Positions 44,794 through 54,096 of a stretch of 64,000 nucleotides of DNA are shown here, in pieces. The position numbers and the translations under genes were made by a program. Position 1 is the stretch's first letter. Each line of letters opens with the position of its first letter. Under the pieces are notes generated by a model, which was not told the DNA's origin, did not search any database, and was given only the letters and a program-made list of their open reading frames with translations. Origin of the DNA: Kitasatospora sp. Root107 (GTDB lineage Bacteria; Actinomycetota; Actinomycetes; Streptomycetales; Streptomycetaceae); assembly GCF_001424875.1 (NCBI RefSeq), contig NZ_LMCT01000007.1, positions 32,715-96,714 on the forward strand, read 5' to 3'.

Positions 44794-46122
44794 ATGGCCG
44801 TTCTGTCCCGGTCCCACCCGAGTTTCAGCGTCGACATCTACCAGAACGAGTACCTGGCCGAAGGCGCCCGCGAGGTGAACGCGATCGTCACCGTCACCGC
44901 GACCGGTGGCGGCACCTCGGGCGGGCAGCCGCTGGCCCGGGACACCGGTGCGGCGGCGGCCGTGGTGATCATGGTCGACTGCTCGGGTTCGATGGACTAC
45001 CCCGCGGCCAAGCTGCGCAACGCCCGGGAGGCCACCGGCGTCGCCATCGACACCATCCGCGACGGTGTCGCCTTCGCCGTGGTGGCCGGCACCCACGAGG
45101 CCAAGGACATCTACCCGGGCGGCGGCAAGCTGGCGATCGCCGACCAGGCCACCCGGGCCCAGGCCAAGGACGCGCTGCGCAAGCTGACCGCCAACGGCGG
45201 CACCGCGATCGGCACCTGGCTGACCAAGGCCAAGCAGCTCTTCGACAGCCGGGCCGACATAGCGATCCGGCACGGCATCCTGCTCACCGACGGCCGCAAC
45301 GAGCACGAGAAGCCGGCCGACCTGGAGCGGGTGCTCGGCCAGGCCGCGGGCGTCTTCACGGTGGACTGCCGGGGCGTCGGCACCGACTGGGAGGTGACCG
45401 AGCTGCGCAAGATCGCCTCGGCCCTGCTGGGCACCGTGGACATCGTCGCCGAACCGTCCGGGTTGGCCGACGACTTCCAGCAGATGATGGTGCAGGCGAT
45501 GGGCAAGCAGGTCGCCGACGTGGCACTGCGGGTCTGGACCCCGGCCAACGCGGTGATCAAGTTCGTCAAACAGGTCACCCCGAACCTGGAGGACCTGACG
45601 GACCGTCGGGCCGACGCCGGGCCGCGGGCCGGGGACTACCCGACCGGCTCCTGGGGTGACGAGAGCCGCGACTACCACGTCTGCATCGAGGTGCCCTCCG
45701 CCGAGGTCGGCAACGAGATGCTGGCCGCCCGGATCAGCCTGCTGATCCCGCAGCCCGACGGGACGGCCGAGGTGCTCTCCCAGGGTCTGGTGCGCGCGGT
45801 CTGGACCGACGACCTGGCCTCCTCGACCCGGATCAGCCCGCAGGTCGCCCACTTCACCGGCCAGGCCGAGCTGGCCTCCTCGATCCAGGAGGGGCTGGAG
45901 GCGCACCGCGCGGGCGACGTCGACCTGGCAACGGCCAAGCTCGGCGCGGCCGTTCGGATCGCGCACCGGACCGGCAACGAGAGCACCTTCAAGCTGCTGC
46001 AGAAGGTGGTCGACGTGGTCGATCCGAAGGAGGGTACCGTTCGGTTCCGTAAGAACGTGAGCGAGGCCGACTCGATGACGCTGGACACCCGGTCGACCAA
46101 GACCGTCCGGGTGAAGAAGTGA
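44794..46122 (+). CDS. von Willebrand factor A domain protein of the kinase-phosphatase cluster
   Basis: A 442-residue cytosolic protein. The vWA domain (about 55-235) has an intact metal-ion-dependent adhesion site: DCSGS at 62-66, the threonine in NGGTAIGTW, and the aspartate in LLTDGRNEH. A beta-rich region (about 250-360) and a helical part (about 370-410) follow. There is no signal peptide. In bacteria, vWA (TerY-like), PP2C phosphatase and kinase genes form recurring triads in stress-response and phosphorylation systems; here the same triad is joined to PknG. The likely role is metal-dependent scaffolding. ATG at 44794 follows AGGAG; it lies 87 bases after the phosphatase gene. Confidence 0.9.
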   Translation: MAVLSRSHPSFSVDIYQNEYLAEGAREVNAIVTVTATGGGTSGGQPLARDTGAAAAVVIMVDCSGSMDYPAAKLRNAREATGVAIDTIRDGVAFAVVAGTHEAKDIYPGGGKLAIADQATRAQAKDALRKLTANGGTAIGTWLTKAKQLFDSRADIAIRHGILLTDGRNEHEKPADLERVLGQAAGVFTVDCRGVGTDWEVTELRKIASALLGTVDIVAEPSGLADDFQQMMVQAMGKQVADVALRVWTPANAVIKFVKQVTPNLEDLTDRRADAGPRAGDYPTGSWGDESRDYHVCIEVPSAEVGNEMLAARISLLIPQPDGTAEVLSQGLVRAVWTDDLASSTRISPQVAHFTGQAELASSIQEGLEAHRAGDVDLATAKLGAAVRIAHRTGNESTFKLLQKVVDVVDPKEGTVRFRKNVSEADSMTLDTRSTKTVRVKK

Positions 46123-46168
46123 CCGGCTCGGGGGGCCGAACCGGACTGCTGGAGATGTGGGGGACCTG

Positions 46169-47359
46169 ATGCCGATCTGCCCTAGGGGCCACGAGTCGCA
46201 GGCCGAGGACTGGTGCGACTTCTGCGGCTTCCCGATGACCCCTCCACCGGGACTGGCGGTGCCGGGCTCGGCGCCGTTCGTCAGCGGGCACACCCAGCCG
46301 CAGGGCGTACCGACCGGCCAGCCGAACACCCCGCCCGCGCCGCAGTACACCCAGCCGGGGCAGCCGGGGCAGGGAGCCGCGCCGCAGTACACCCAGCCCG
46401 GCCAGTACACCCAGCCGGGCCAGGCCGGGCAGCCGGGCCAGTCGTCGCCGTACCCGCAGGCCGGGCAGTTCACCCAGGCCGACCTCACGGCCGGCCTGCT
46501 CACCTGCCCGATCTGCCGGACCCCGCAGACCGGCCGGTACTGCGAGGAGTGCGGCTTCGACTACGAGCTCTCCTCGCCCGCGAGCCAGCAACAGCAGCGG
46601 CCGACCTCCGGCTACGGCTTCCCGCCGCCCGCCCCCGTGCCGGTGCCCACACCCAGCCCGTACCAGCCGCCGGTGCCGCCGCCCCCGCCGATGCCCAGCC
46701 CGTACCAGCCGCCGCAGCCGCCGCCCGCACCGACCCCGGAACCCTCGCCGTTCCCGCCGGTCGGTACTCCGGCCGGCCACGGGCAGTTCGAACCGCAGGC
46801 CGATCCGTTCGGGAAGGGCCCGGCGTTCCAGGGCTCGGAGGGCCTGGAGAGCTTCGACTCGGGCCCGACCTACGCGCAGCCGGGCAGCGCCCCGGGTGAC
46901 GAGTTCGGCACCTCCTTCCACCTGCAGCCGCCGGGCACTCCCCCGGCCAGGTCGACCTGGATCGCGGTGGTCACGGCCGACCGCGACTACTTCACCGACA
47001 TGATGGCGCGCAGTGGTCCGGAGGCGGCCGGACTGTTCTTCCCGCCGTACTGCCCCGAGCGCCGGATCCCGCTCACCGGCCGTGGCCAGCTCCGGATCGG
47101 CCGCCGCAGCCAGCACCGGGGCACCGTGCCGGAGATCGACCTCTCCGTCCCGCCGGAGGACCCGGGCGCCTCGCACCAGCACGCGCTGCTGGCCGAACAG
47201 GCCGACGGCAGCTGGGTGCTGGTCGACCAGGACTCCACCAACGGCACCACGGTGAACGGCGGCCCGGAGGCGGTGACCCCGCACACCGCGATCCCGCTGA
47301 ACGACGGCGACCGGGTGCACATCGGCGCCTGGACCACGATCACCCTGCACCGCGCCTGA
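46169..47359 (+). CDS. FHA-domain phosphopeptide reader with zinc ribbons and proline-rich linkers
   Basis: A 396-residue cytosolic protein. Order: a first zinc knuckle (Cys4/16/19), a repeat-rich stretch of QYTQPGQ-type units (about 55-105), a second ribbon (Cys113/116/125/128, RYCEECGF), a Pro-rich linker (about 145-200), and a C-terminal FHA domain (about 300-396) with GRRSQHRG, the SHQH-like ASHQHALL and DSTNGTTVNG. FHA domains bind phosphothreonine, so this is the likely reader or substrate of the upstream kinase, in the place of GarA in mycobacteria. It lacks the short acidic N terminus with the paired-threonine site of GarA. ATG at 46169 follows GGGGGA. Last gene of the run, closed by two hairpins. 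Confidence 0.9.
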   Translation: MPICPRGHESQAEDWCDFCGFPMTPPPGLAVPGSAPFVSGHTQPQGVPTGQPNTPPAPQYTQPGQPGQGAAPQYTQPGQYTQPGQAGQPGQSSPYPQAGQFTQADLTAGLLTCPICRTPQTGRYCEECGFDYELSSPASQQQQRPTSGYGFPPPAPVPVPTPSPYQPPVPPPPPMPSPYQPPQPPPAPTPEPSPFPPVGTPAGHGQFEPQADPFGKGPAFQGSEGLESFDSGPTYAQPGSAPGDEFGTSFHLQPPGTPPARSTWIAVVTADRDYFTDMMARSGPEAAGLFFPPYCPERRIPLTGRGQLRIGRRSQHRGTVPEIDLSVPPEDPGASHQHALLAEQADGSWVLVDQDSTNGTTVNGGPEAVTPHTAIPLNDGDRVHIGAWTTITLHRA

Positions 47360-47365
47360 CGGACC

Positions 47366-47411
47366 GTCGGTGGGGGCTCCGGCCCCCACCGACCGGGACC
47401 GCGGTCCCGGT
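47366..47411 (+). terminator. Double hairpin terminator after the FHA gene
   Basis: A perfect 12-bp stem (47366-47377 with 47382-47393), loop TCCG, partly overlaps a second palindrome built on GGGACC-GC-GGTCCC. It closes the seven-gene run. Confidence 0.85.
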
Positions 47412-47460
47412 CCGATGGTCCTGGTGTACGACCGCCGGAGCGGTCTGCGACCATGGTCAA

Positions 47461-47844
47461 GTGACTGACGAGGCGACATTCTTCGAACAAATCGGCGGCG
47501 AGCCGACCTTCCGACGGCTGGTGCACGTCTTCTACCAGGGTGTCGCCGAGGACGAGCTGCTGCGCCCGATGTACCCGGAGGGGGACCTCGGCCCGGCCGA
47601 GGAGCGGCTGACCCTGTTCCTGATGCAGTACTGGGGCGGCCCCCGCACGTACAGCGAGGAGCGCGGCCACCCCCGGCTGCGGATGCGCCACGTCCCGTTC
47701 AAGGTCGACCAGGCCGCCCACGACGCCTGGCTGCGCCACATGCGCACTGCTGTGGACACCCTCGAGCTCCCCGCCGACGCCGAGCGCCAGCTCTGGGACT
47801 ACCTCACCTACGCCGCCGCCTCGATGGTCAACACGGCCGGCTGA
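47461..47844 (+). CDS. glbO: Group II truncated haemoglobin
   Basis: A 127-residue globin: the N-terminal FFEQIGGEPTFRRLVHVFYQGV and the segment YWGGPRTYSEERGHPRLRMRH hold the residues that define group II (TrHbO) globins, with the proximal histidine in RMRHVPF and the distal-pocket tyrosine in HVFY. Such proteins bind oxygen and are linked to oxidative and nitrosative stress. GTG at 47461. It lies just downstream of the FHA terminator and converges on a gene of unknown function. No flavoprotein reductase is next to it. Confidence 0.92.
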   Translation: MTDEATFFEQIGGEPTFRRLVHVFYQGVAEDELLRPMYPEGDLGPAEERLTLFLMQYWGGPRTYSEERGHPRLRMRHVPFKVDQAAHDAWLRHMRTAVDTLELPADAERQLWDYLTYAAASMVNTAG

Positions 47845-47868
47845 TCATGGGCGTGCAGGCGGTGACCG

Positions 47869-48555
47869 TCAGCGCAGCGGGCTGAGCCCGAGGCCGCTGC
47901 CAGGAGCGGCCGTGCGCAGCGCGACCGAGCCGGCCGGGGCGCTCAGCCGCAGCCAGCTGCCGGAGCGGTGTGCGGTGAGCGTGGCGTCCGGGGTGAGGAA
48001 GCCGATCACGTACGCGGCGTGCGCGACCCGGAGCGGGAGTTCGGGTACCGCGCCGAGCGGGCGGGACCAGATCTCGTCGGCGAGCGCGTCGAGGGCCGCG
48101 CGGGTCCGGTGGTGCTCCGGGATCTCGGCGGTGCGCTGCTTGAACTCCCGTACGGCGGACATCAGTTCCGGCATCACCGCGGGTGCGGTGGTGGCGTCGA
48201 TCCGCTCCCAGCGCGAGCGCGGCGGCAGCAGCCCGGCCCAGGCCGGGCCGGTGACGGGAGTGGGCAGGCCGAGGACGGCGGCCGACTCGTCGATGCTCTC
48301 CAGCAACTGTCCGGCGGAGACGGTCAGATCGGCCTCCGCGACATCCTCGCCGAGCAGCCGGGCACTGCGCACGGCCAGCACCCCGGAGCTGCCCAGCGGC
48401 AGCCGTCCGAAGACGGCCAGCACCGGCCCCTGCTCGGCTCGGACGGCCTGCAGACGTACGGCGGCGGCCCGGTCGAAGCGCAGCAGCCGCTCCAGGAACG
48501 CCGCCAGGTCGGCGGCCTCCGTGGCGTCGGCGAGCGGAAGGCGGGGGGCGGTCAA
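47869..48555 (-). CDS. Conserved-looking protein of unknown function (228 residues)
   Basis: Soluble, Ala/Leu/Arg-rich, mixed alpha/beta by eye, with no signal peptide, membrane helix or known motif. The frame looks real: it fills the space between the globin and thioesterase genes, and hydrophobic residues alternate sensibly (PVLAVFGRLPLGSSGVLAV; LRVAHAAYVIGFLTPDATL). The start is TTG at 48555 with only a weak ribosome site (GAGCTGATCC); no better start is available upstream. It lies 71 bases after the thioesterase gene on the same strand and may share its transcript. Confidence 0.6.
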   Translation of the reverse strand: MTAPRLPLADATEAADLAAFLERLLRFDRAAAVRLQAVRAEQGPVLAVFGRLPLGSSGVLAVRSARLLGEDVAEADLTVSAGQLLESIDESAAVLGLPTPVTGPAWAGLLPPRSRWERIDATTAPAVMPELMSAVREFKQRTAEIPEHHRTRAALDALADEIWSRPLGAVPELPLRVAHAAYVIGFLTPDATLTAHRSGSWLRLSAPAGSVALRTAAPGSGLGLSPLR

Positions 48556-48626
48556 CGGATCAGCTCACTCGGGTACGAGTACGGGTACGGGGGCGGTGCC
48601 AGGCCTGTCTGATGATTCGCGTCGGA

Positions 48627-49079
48627 TCAGGCGGCGGCAGCGGCCGGGGTCTGCTCGGCCCCGTCCACGAACCGGCCGAGGAACTCCCGCTCCACCGGGC
48701 TGATCCGGCGCGGGCGGCCGGCCGCCAGGTCGTAGGGGACCACCACGGTGGAGGCCCGGACGTAGACCGTCTCGGTGCCGTCCTCGGCGGTGTCCTTGAT
48801 CTCGTAGGAGACGGTCAGCGACGCGCCGCCGATCTTGGTCACCCAGGTCTCGATGGTCACCGGCTCCGGCCGGTGCACCAGCGGGCGCTTGTAGTCGATC
48901 TCGTGCCGGGCCACCACCGAGCCACCCGCGAACTCCCCGGCGCCGGCGGCGGCGGCCTGGGTGAACATGAAGTCGATCCGGGCCTCCTCCAGGTAGCGCA
49001 GGAAGACCACGTTGTTCACGTGTCCGAAGGCGTCCATGTCGGACCACCGCAGGGGGCAGGCGTAGATGTGGCGTGCCAC
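48627..49079 (-). CDS. Acyl-CoA thioesterase, 4HBT/hotdog family
   Basis: A 150-residue single-hotdog thioesterase of the YbgC/FadM type. The family motif is LRWSDMDAFGHVNNVVFLRYLEEAR with Asp as catalytic residue; HEIDYKRPLVHRPEPVTIETWV follows. It releases free acid from short- to medium-chain acyl-CoA. GTG at 49079 is supported by GAGGAG eight bases upstream; a TTG at 49094 is rejected. Its promoter region carries the same palindrome core as fadAB (49116-49131), which ties it to fatty-acid metabolism. Confidence 0.9.
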   Translation of the reverse strand: MARHIYACPLRWSDMDAFGHVNNVVFLRYLEEARIDFMFTQAAAAGAGEFAGGSVVARHEIDYKRPLVHRPEPVTIETWVTKIGGASLTVSYEIKDTAEDGTETVYVRASTVVVPYDLAAGRPRRISPVEREFLGRFVDGAEQTPAAAAA

Positions 49080-49115
49080 GGTCGATCTCCTCAATCCGAT
49101 TGCCCGTCAGGACCG

Positions 49116-49131
49116 GTTACCCGCCGGTAGC
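49116..49131. promoter_or_regulatory. Operator-like palindrome upstream of the thioesterase
   Basis: Read in the gene's direction: GCTACC-GGCG-GGTAAC, about 37 nt before the start codon. The 12-base core TACCGGCGGGTA is identical to that upstream of fadAB (5585-5600). Confidence 0.6.
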
Positions 49132-49141
49132 TTACGGGCGG

Positions 49142-49180
49142 CGGCCCGGCAGACCACCCCAGGGGCAGCCTGCCGGGCCG
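49142..49180 (-). terminator. Hairpin terminator after ettA
   Basis: An 11-bp perfect stem (49142-49152 with 49170-49180), loop of 17, starting about 17 nt past the ettA stop codon. Confidence 0.7.
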
Positions 49181-49196
49181 GTGTTGCACCAACGTG

Positions 49197-50861
<1,665 letters not shown>

Positions 50862-50959
50862 GTGAGATCGCTCCGGCGTCGTCGGTGAGTATTCGGGTTA
50901 CAGCCTTCCATTGTGCCGCACGCGGCGGACGCCCCCGAACGTGATCTCCGGGAACGGGA

Positions 50960-50998
50960 CCGGCCCCGCCCCCTCGACTGTGGAGGGAACGGGGCCGG
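50960..50998 (-). terminator. Hairpin terminator after the thioester-domain gene
   Basis: A 9-bp outer stem (50960-50968 with 50990-50998), a 2-by-2 internal loop and a further 5 pairs. It lies in the 185-nt gap upstream of ettA. Confidence 0.65.
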
Positions 50999-51046
50999 AT
51001 CAGCTCCGGGCTGCGGATCCGCCGGTCGGCGGACCGGCTCAGCCGG

Positions 51047-52441
51047 TCAGGCGCGGCTGTGGCGGCCGCGGCGGCGCAGGGTGAAGACCGCGGCGGCACC
51101 GGCGAGCACCAGGGCACCGGCGATACCGGCGAGCAGCGGAGTCTGGCCGCCACCACCGGTGTTGGCCAGCACCGGGCCGGTCGGGCTGGCCGACGGGGCC
51201 TTCGGGGTCGGCGAGCTCGCGGTGTCGGTCTTGCAGTTCAGGACACCCTTGAACTGCTGCTTGAAGCCGTTCGGACCGGTGACGGTGATGTCGTAGGCGG
51301 TGTCCTCGGCGACCTTGACCGGGACGCTCTTGGTGCCGCCCGGCGGAACGGTGACGGTCTGGCCGGACAGGGTGAAGGTGAAGTCCTGGTCACCGTTGTT
51401 GGCGGCGGTCACCACCACGGCGCCCTGCGCGCAGTCGACCTTGGCGGAGACGGCCGGGATCGGGCCGGTGGGGGCCCAGTTGACCGGCGCCGAGGCGCTC
51501 GCGGGGACCGGCTTGGTGCCGGCCAGGATCAGCGTCTGGCTGTGCTTGCCGTCCTTCTCGCCGAGGAAGGCCCGACCGACCGAGATCTCGGTGGTGGCCT
51601 CTGCGAAGATCTTCGCCTGCCCGGCCGGGGCACCCGCCGGGGTCTTCGCGAAGATCTGCTGACCGGACGCGGCCTCGGTGATGACCTTCCCGTCCTTGTC
51701 GGTGATGGTGACGCCCGCCTGCTTGCCGGCGTCGTCCAGCCGGAGCTTCACCTTGGCGGCGGTCGACTTCACCGTGATCGGGCCCAGCAGGGCGCCGCTC
51801 TTGCCGGCGGCAGTGCCGTCGAGGCTGATCGTCCAGCTGGGCTCGGAGCCCGCGTTGATCCCCGCGACGCTGTCGATCAGGTACTTGGTGAGCTTCTTGG
51901 CCTCCTCGTCCAGCGGAGTCGCCGTGACGCCGTCGGAGAAGTGCCAGATGGCCGCCTGGGTGCCTGCTGCGGCGTCGTCGTCGGTCAGCCCCGTCAGGTC
52001 GGCGACGGTCGGGGCCGCCTTGGCCTCGGCCTGCAGCTGCGGGACGGTCAGATTGGGGAAGGAGTGCAGCAGGATCCACTTGATCTGCGCGGCCTCCTTC
52101 GCCTTGTTGTGCAGCGAGGTCGCGGACCAGTCGGCCTCGCGGTACGTGGCGTCCTTCAGCGTGTCGTTCCGCAGGTCGATGCAGTAGGCCAGCAGGTGCT
52201 TGTTCTCGTCCGTCTCCGTGCTCGGCAGGAGTCGGAACACACCACCCTGGATGGGCTGCTTGTCGTTGTTGACCTGGATGGGGCCGCGGAACTTCAGCCC
52301 GCCCAACAGCTTGGCGGTGGTGCCCGAGCTGGACGGCTCGGCCGCCGACGCACCAGTGGCCAGCGCACCCCCGACCATCAGGCTCGACGCGAGCATGACA
52401 CCTGCTATGCGGAACAACGCCCGCCCCTGCTTGTGCAACAT
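51047..52441 (-). CDS. Sortase-anchored surface protein with thioester (TQXA) domain
   Basis: A 464-residue cell-wall protein: signal peptide (about 1-34, ending GASAA), a thioester domain (about 45-200) with the Cys in LLAYCIDLRN and the Gln in GTQAAIWHFSDG (TQXA motif), then two or more Ig-like beta domains (about 205-410), a Pro/Ser-rich linker and a sorting signal LANTG, hydrophobic helix and RRRGRHSRA tail. LAXTG is the class E sortase recognition motif in streptomycetes. The Cys-Gln thioester can bind covalently to amines on host or environmental surfaces, so this looks like an adhesin. ATG at 52441. No sortase gene is adjacent. The upstream 280 bases are relatively AT-rich and probably hold its promoter. 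Confidence 0.88.
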   Translation of the reverse strand: MLHKQGRALFRIAGVMLASSLMVGGALATGASAAEPSSSGTTAKLLGGLKFRGPIQVNNDKQPIQGGVFRLLPSTETDENKHLLAYCIDLRNDTLKDATYREADWSATSLHNKAKEAAQIKWILLHSFPNLTVPQLQAEAKAAPTVADLTGLTDDDAAAGTQAAIWHFSDGVTATPLDEEAKKLTKYLIDSVAGINAGSEPSWTISLDGTAAGKSGALLGPITVKSTAAKVKLRLDDAGKQAGVTITDKDGKVITEAASGQQIFAKTPAGAPAGQAKIFAEATTEISVGRAFLGEKDGKHSQTLILAGTKPVPASASAPVNWAPTGPIPAVSAKVDCAQGAVVVTAANNGDQDFTFTLSGQTVTVPPGGTKSVPVKVAEDTAYDITVTGPNGFKQQFKGVLNCKTDTASSPTPKAPSASPTGPVLANTGGGGQTPLLAGIAGALVLAGAAAVFTLRRRGRHSRA

Positions 52442-52723
52442 CTAGTGACCCCTCCGGGCTGGGCCGTGCCGATGGCAGCCCGCCTTGCAAAGCGACGCGC
52501 TCTGTGGCAGCGCCGCACTTGTGTGAACCAGACGCATCCTATTGACCGGGGGCCGCTGGCAAACCTTCGTGCCAAACGCGGACGATTCCGTATCTATATT
52601 GTTATCAAGCAGCTCATCGCAGCGGTGTACTGACGACCCGCCAGTTTCTCACTCCCAATCAGGAGCCTTTCAGGCCAGGCACTCCGGCGGGCCCGAAGTG
52701 CCGAACAGTGAGCAGCTCCGGTC

Positions 52724-53410
52724 TCAGCCGACGGCTACTCGATCACTACTTGCAATTTCGCCACCTGCCGGTTTCACCTCCCGCACACCATCGGCCACTT
52801 GGGCCTCAACCGCCTCCCCCGCACCGACCGCCAGGGGTCGCGCCCCCTCGGCCGTCTGGATCGCCGCGCCCGCCACCGCCACTTGGCGGGACTCGACCGC
52901 GGCAACGATCCACTCCGGCACCGCCTGCCCGGCCGACGCCTGGCCGGGCAGGGCGCCGGTGAGCGCGCCGGGCCCGGCATCGGACCGGGCCGCGGGCAGG
53001 GCGACGGGCTCCTCCCGACCCGAACGACCCAACACCAGTTCGGGTTTGGCCTGGACCGCCCAGCGGAACGCGGTCGTCCCGCGGCCGAGGTCGTGACCGA
53101 CCACCCGGGCGTCGATCTCCACCACGCAGCGTCGCTTCTCCGCCTCGCCCCACTCCCGGACCCGCAGCCGCCCGCTGACCACCACCGGGTCGCCCTTGCT
53201 GAGCGAGCTCACCACGTTGGCCGCCAGCCAGCGCCAGGCGGTGACGGTCACCCAGCTCGTCTCACCGTCCACCCAGTCGCCCTTCTCGCGGTCGTAGCGG
53301 CGCTCGGTGGCAGCCATCCGGAAGTTCGCCACCGGGACTCCGGCGGCGGTTTGCGAGTAGCTCACCACCGTGGCGACATTGCCGATCATGGTCACCATGG
53401 TCTCGTTCAT
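52724..53410 (-). CDS. ssb: Single-stranded DNA-binding protein paralogue
   Basis: A 228-residue protein with an N-terminal OB fold (about 1-110; MVTMIGNVATVVSYSQTAAG, ETSWVTVTAWRWLAANV, GDPVVVSGRLRVREW) as in SSB. The C-terminal half is low complexity (Ala/Val/Gly) and lacks the acidic DDDIPF-type tip that recruits replication proteins, so it is not the replicative SSB; it is a paralogue of the SsbB sort, used in other DNA transactions. ATG at 53410 follows GGAGGG. Two DnaA-box-like sequences lie about 100-125 bases upstream. Confidence 0.85.
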   Translation of the reverse strand: MNETMVTMIGNVATVVSYSQTAAGVPVANFRMAATERRYDREKGDWVDGETSWVTVTAWRWLAANVVSSLSKGDPVVVSGRLRVREWGEAEKRRCVVEIDARVVGHDLGRGTTAFRWAVQAKPELVLGRSGREEPVALPAARSDAGPGALTGALPGQASAGQAVPEWIVAAVESRQVAVAGAAIQTAEGARPLAVGAGEAVEAQVADGVREVKPAGGEIASSDRVAVG

Positions 53411-53966
53411 CGGAACACCCTCCGTCCATCGGGAATCACCGTGTGAAATCACCCGCCGAGGAGAGGATGCCGGTTCGGGGAAAACGATCCTGACCGTTTC
53501 GAAATCCTGTGGAAAACTCGCGCATGTGGATAACCGGCCTCACTCTCCGGAGTGAATCGGCCCCGATTTCCGGCTGACCCGACGTCAGCTTTTCGGGGCC
53601 ATGACAAGTGCTGGCCGGGCCCGCCGCCGGGCAGCGCTCCCCGAAGGGGTGGCCGGTCGGCGCATCCGCGCACGTCATCCGACCGAAGGAAGCCAAAACC
53701 TTCCCCCACCCGTCCCTCCGGCCGACCCATTCTCCGCACCGAATCCATAACAGGTGGGGCGACAGCCCCGTAACGACTGCACAACGTCCGGCGCCAGAAG
53801 CCTCCAGGGCGCTGCATGCCCGGCCGCCACCTGCGATTATCGGACCGCTCAACCGGTGCCGACACACCACACGGGGTGCTCGAAGACCCGGCTGAGTATC
53901 TGGGCTCCCTTATCCTGTCCCGGACCCCGCAGGCCGACCGAAGCCCACCCGGGCCGATGTCGTCAC
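53411..53966. other. 556-base gene-free interval between ssb and tRNA-Arg
   Basis: No supported coding region. Short open frames here have arginine-rich, non-protein-like translations and no ribosome sites. Content noticed: two DnaA-box-like nonamers near the ssb end, and the presumed tRNA promoter at the right end. Base composition is less GC-biased than in neighbouring genes. Confidence 0.5.
53508..53533. promoter_or_regulatory. Pair of DnaA-box-like sequences upstream of ssb
   Basis: TGTGGATAA (53525-53533) is the exact complement of the classic DnaA box TTATCCACA. TGTGGAAAA (53508-53516) is a one-mismatch copy in the same orientation, 17 bases away. They could be binding sites controlling ssb or titrating DnaA. 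Confidence 0.45.
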
Positions 53967-54042
53967 GCCCCCATAGCTCAGCGGATAGAGCACCCGCCTT
54001 CTAAGCGGTAGGTCGCAGGTTCGAATCCTGCTGGGGGCACCA
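53967..54042 (+). tRNA. tRNA-Arg (anticodon TCT)
   Basis: A complete 76-base cloverleaf: acceptor stem GCCCCCA/TGGGGGC, D arm GCTC..GAGC, anticodon loop CTTCTAA (TCT, reading AGA), T arm GCAGG-TTCGAAT-CCTGC, discriminator A and an encoded CCA end. The anticodon stem has a C-T mismatch at its outermost pair (27-43); the inner four pairs are sound. No integrase or attachment-site duplication is visible nearby. Confidence 0.95.
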
Positions 54043-54096
54043 GCACCGACCCGCCCCGGCACCACCACGGCCCCACGGCCTCAGAGCGGCACGGCC

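Noticed and set aside
46320..46445. Tandem CAGTACACCCAGCC-type repeats resembling a short repeat array
   Set aside because: They lie in frame inside the FHA gene and encode Gln/Pro/Gly-rich linker units; there are no spacers and no cas genes.
53436..53870. Two overlapping minus-strand frames in the gap between ssb and tRNA-Arg
   Set aside because: Arg/Gly/Pro-rich translations, no ribosome sites, and no hydrophobic pattern of a folded protein.
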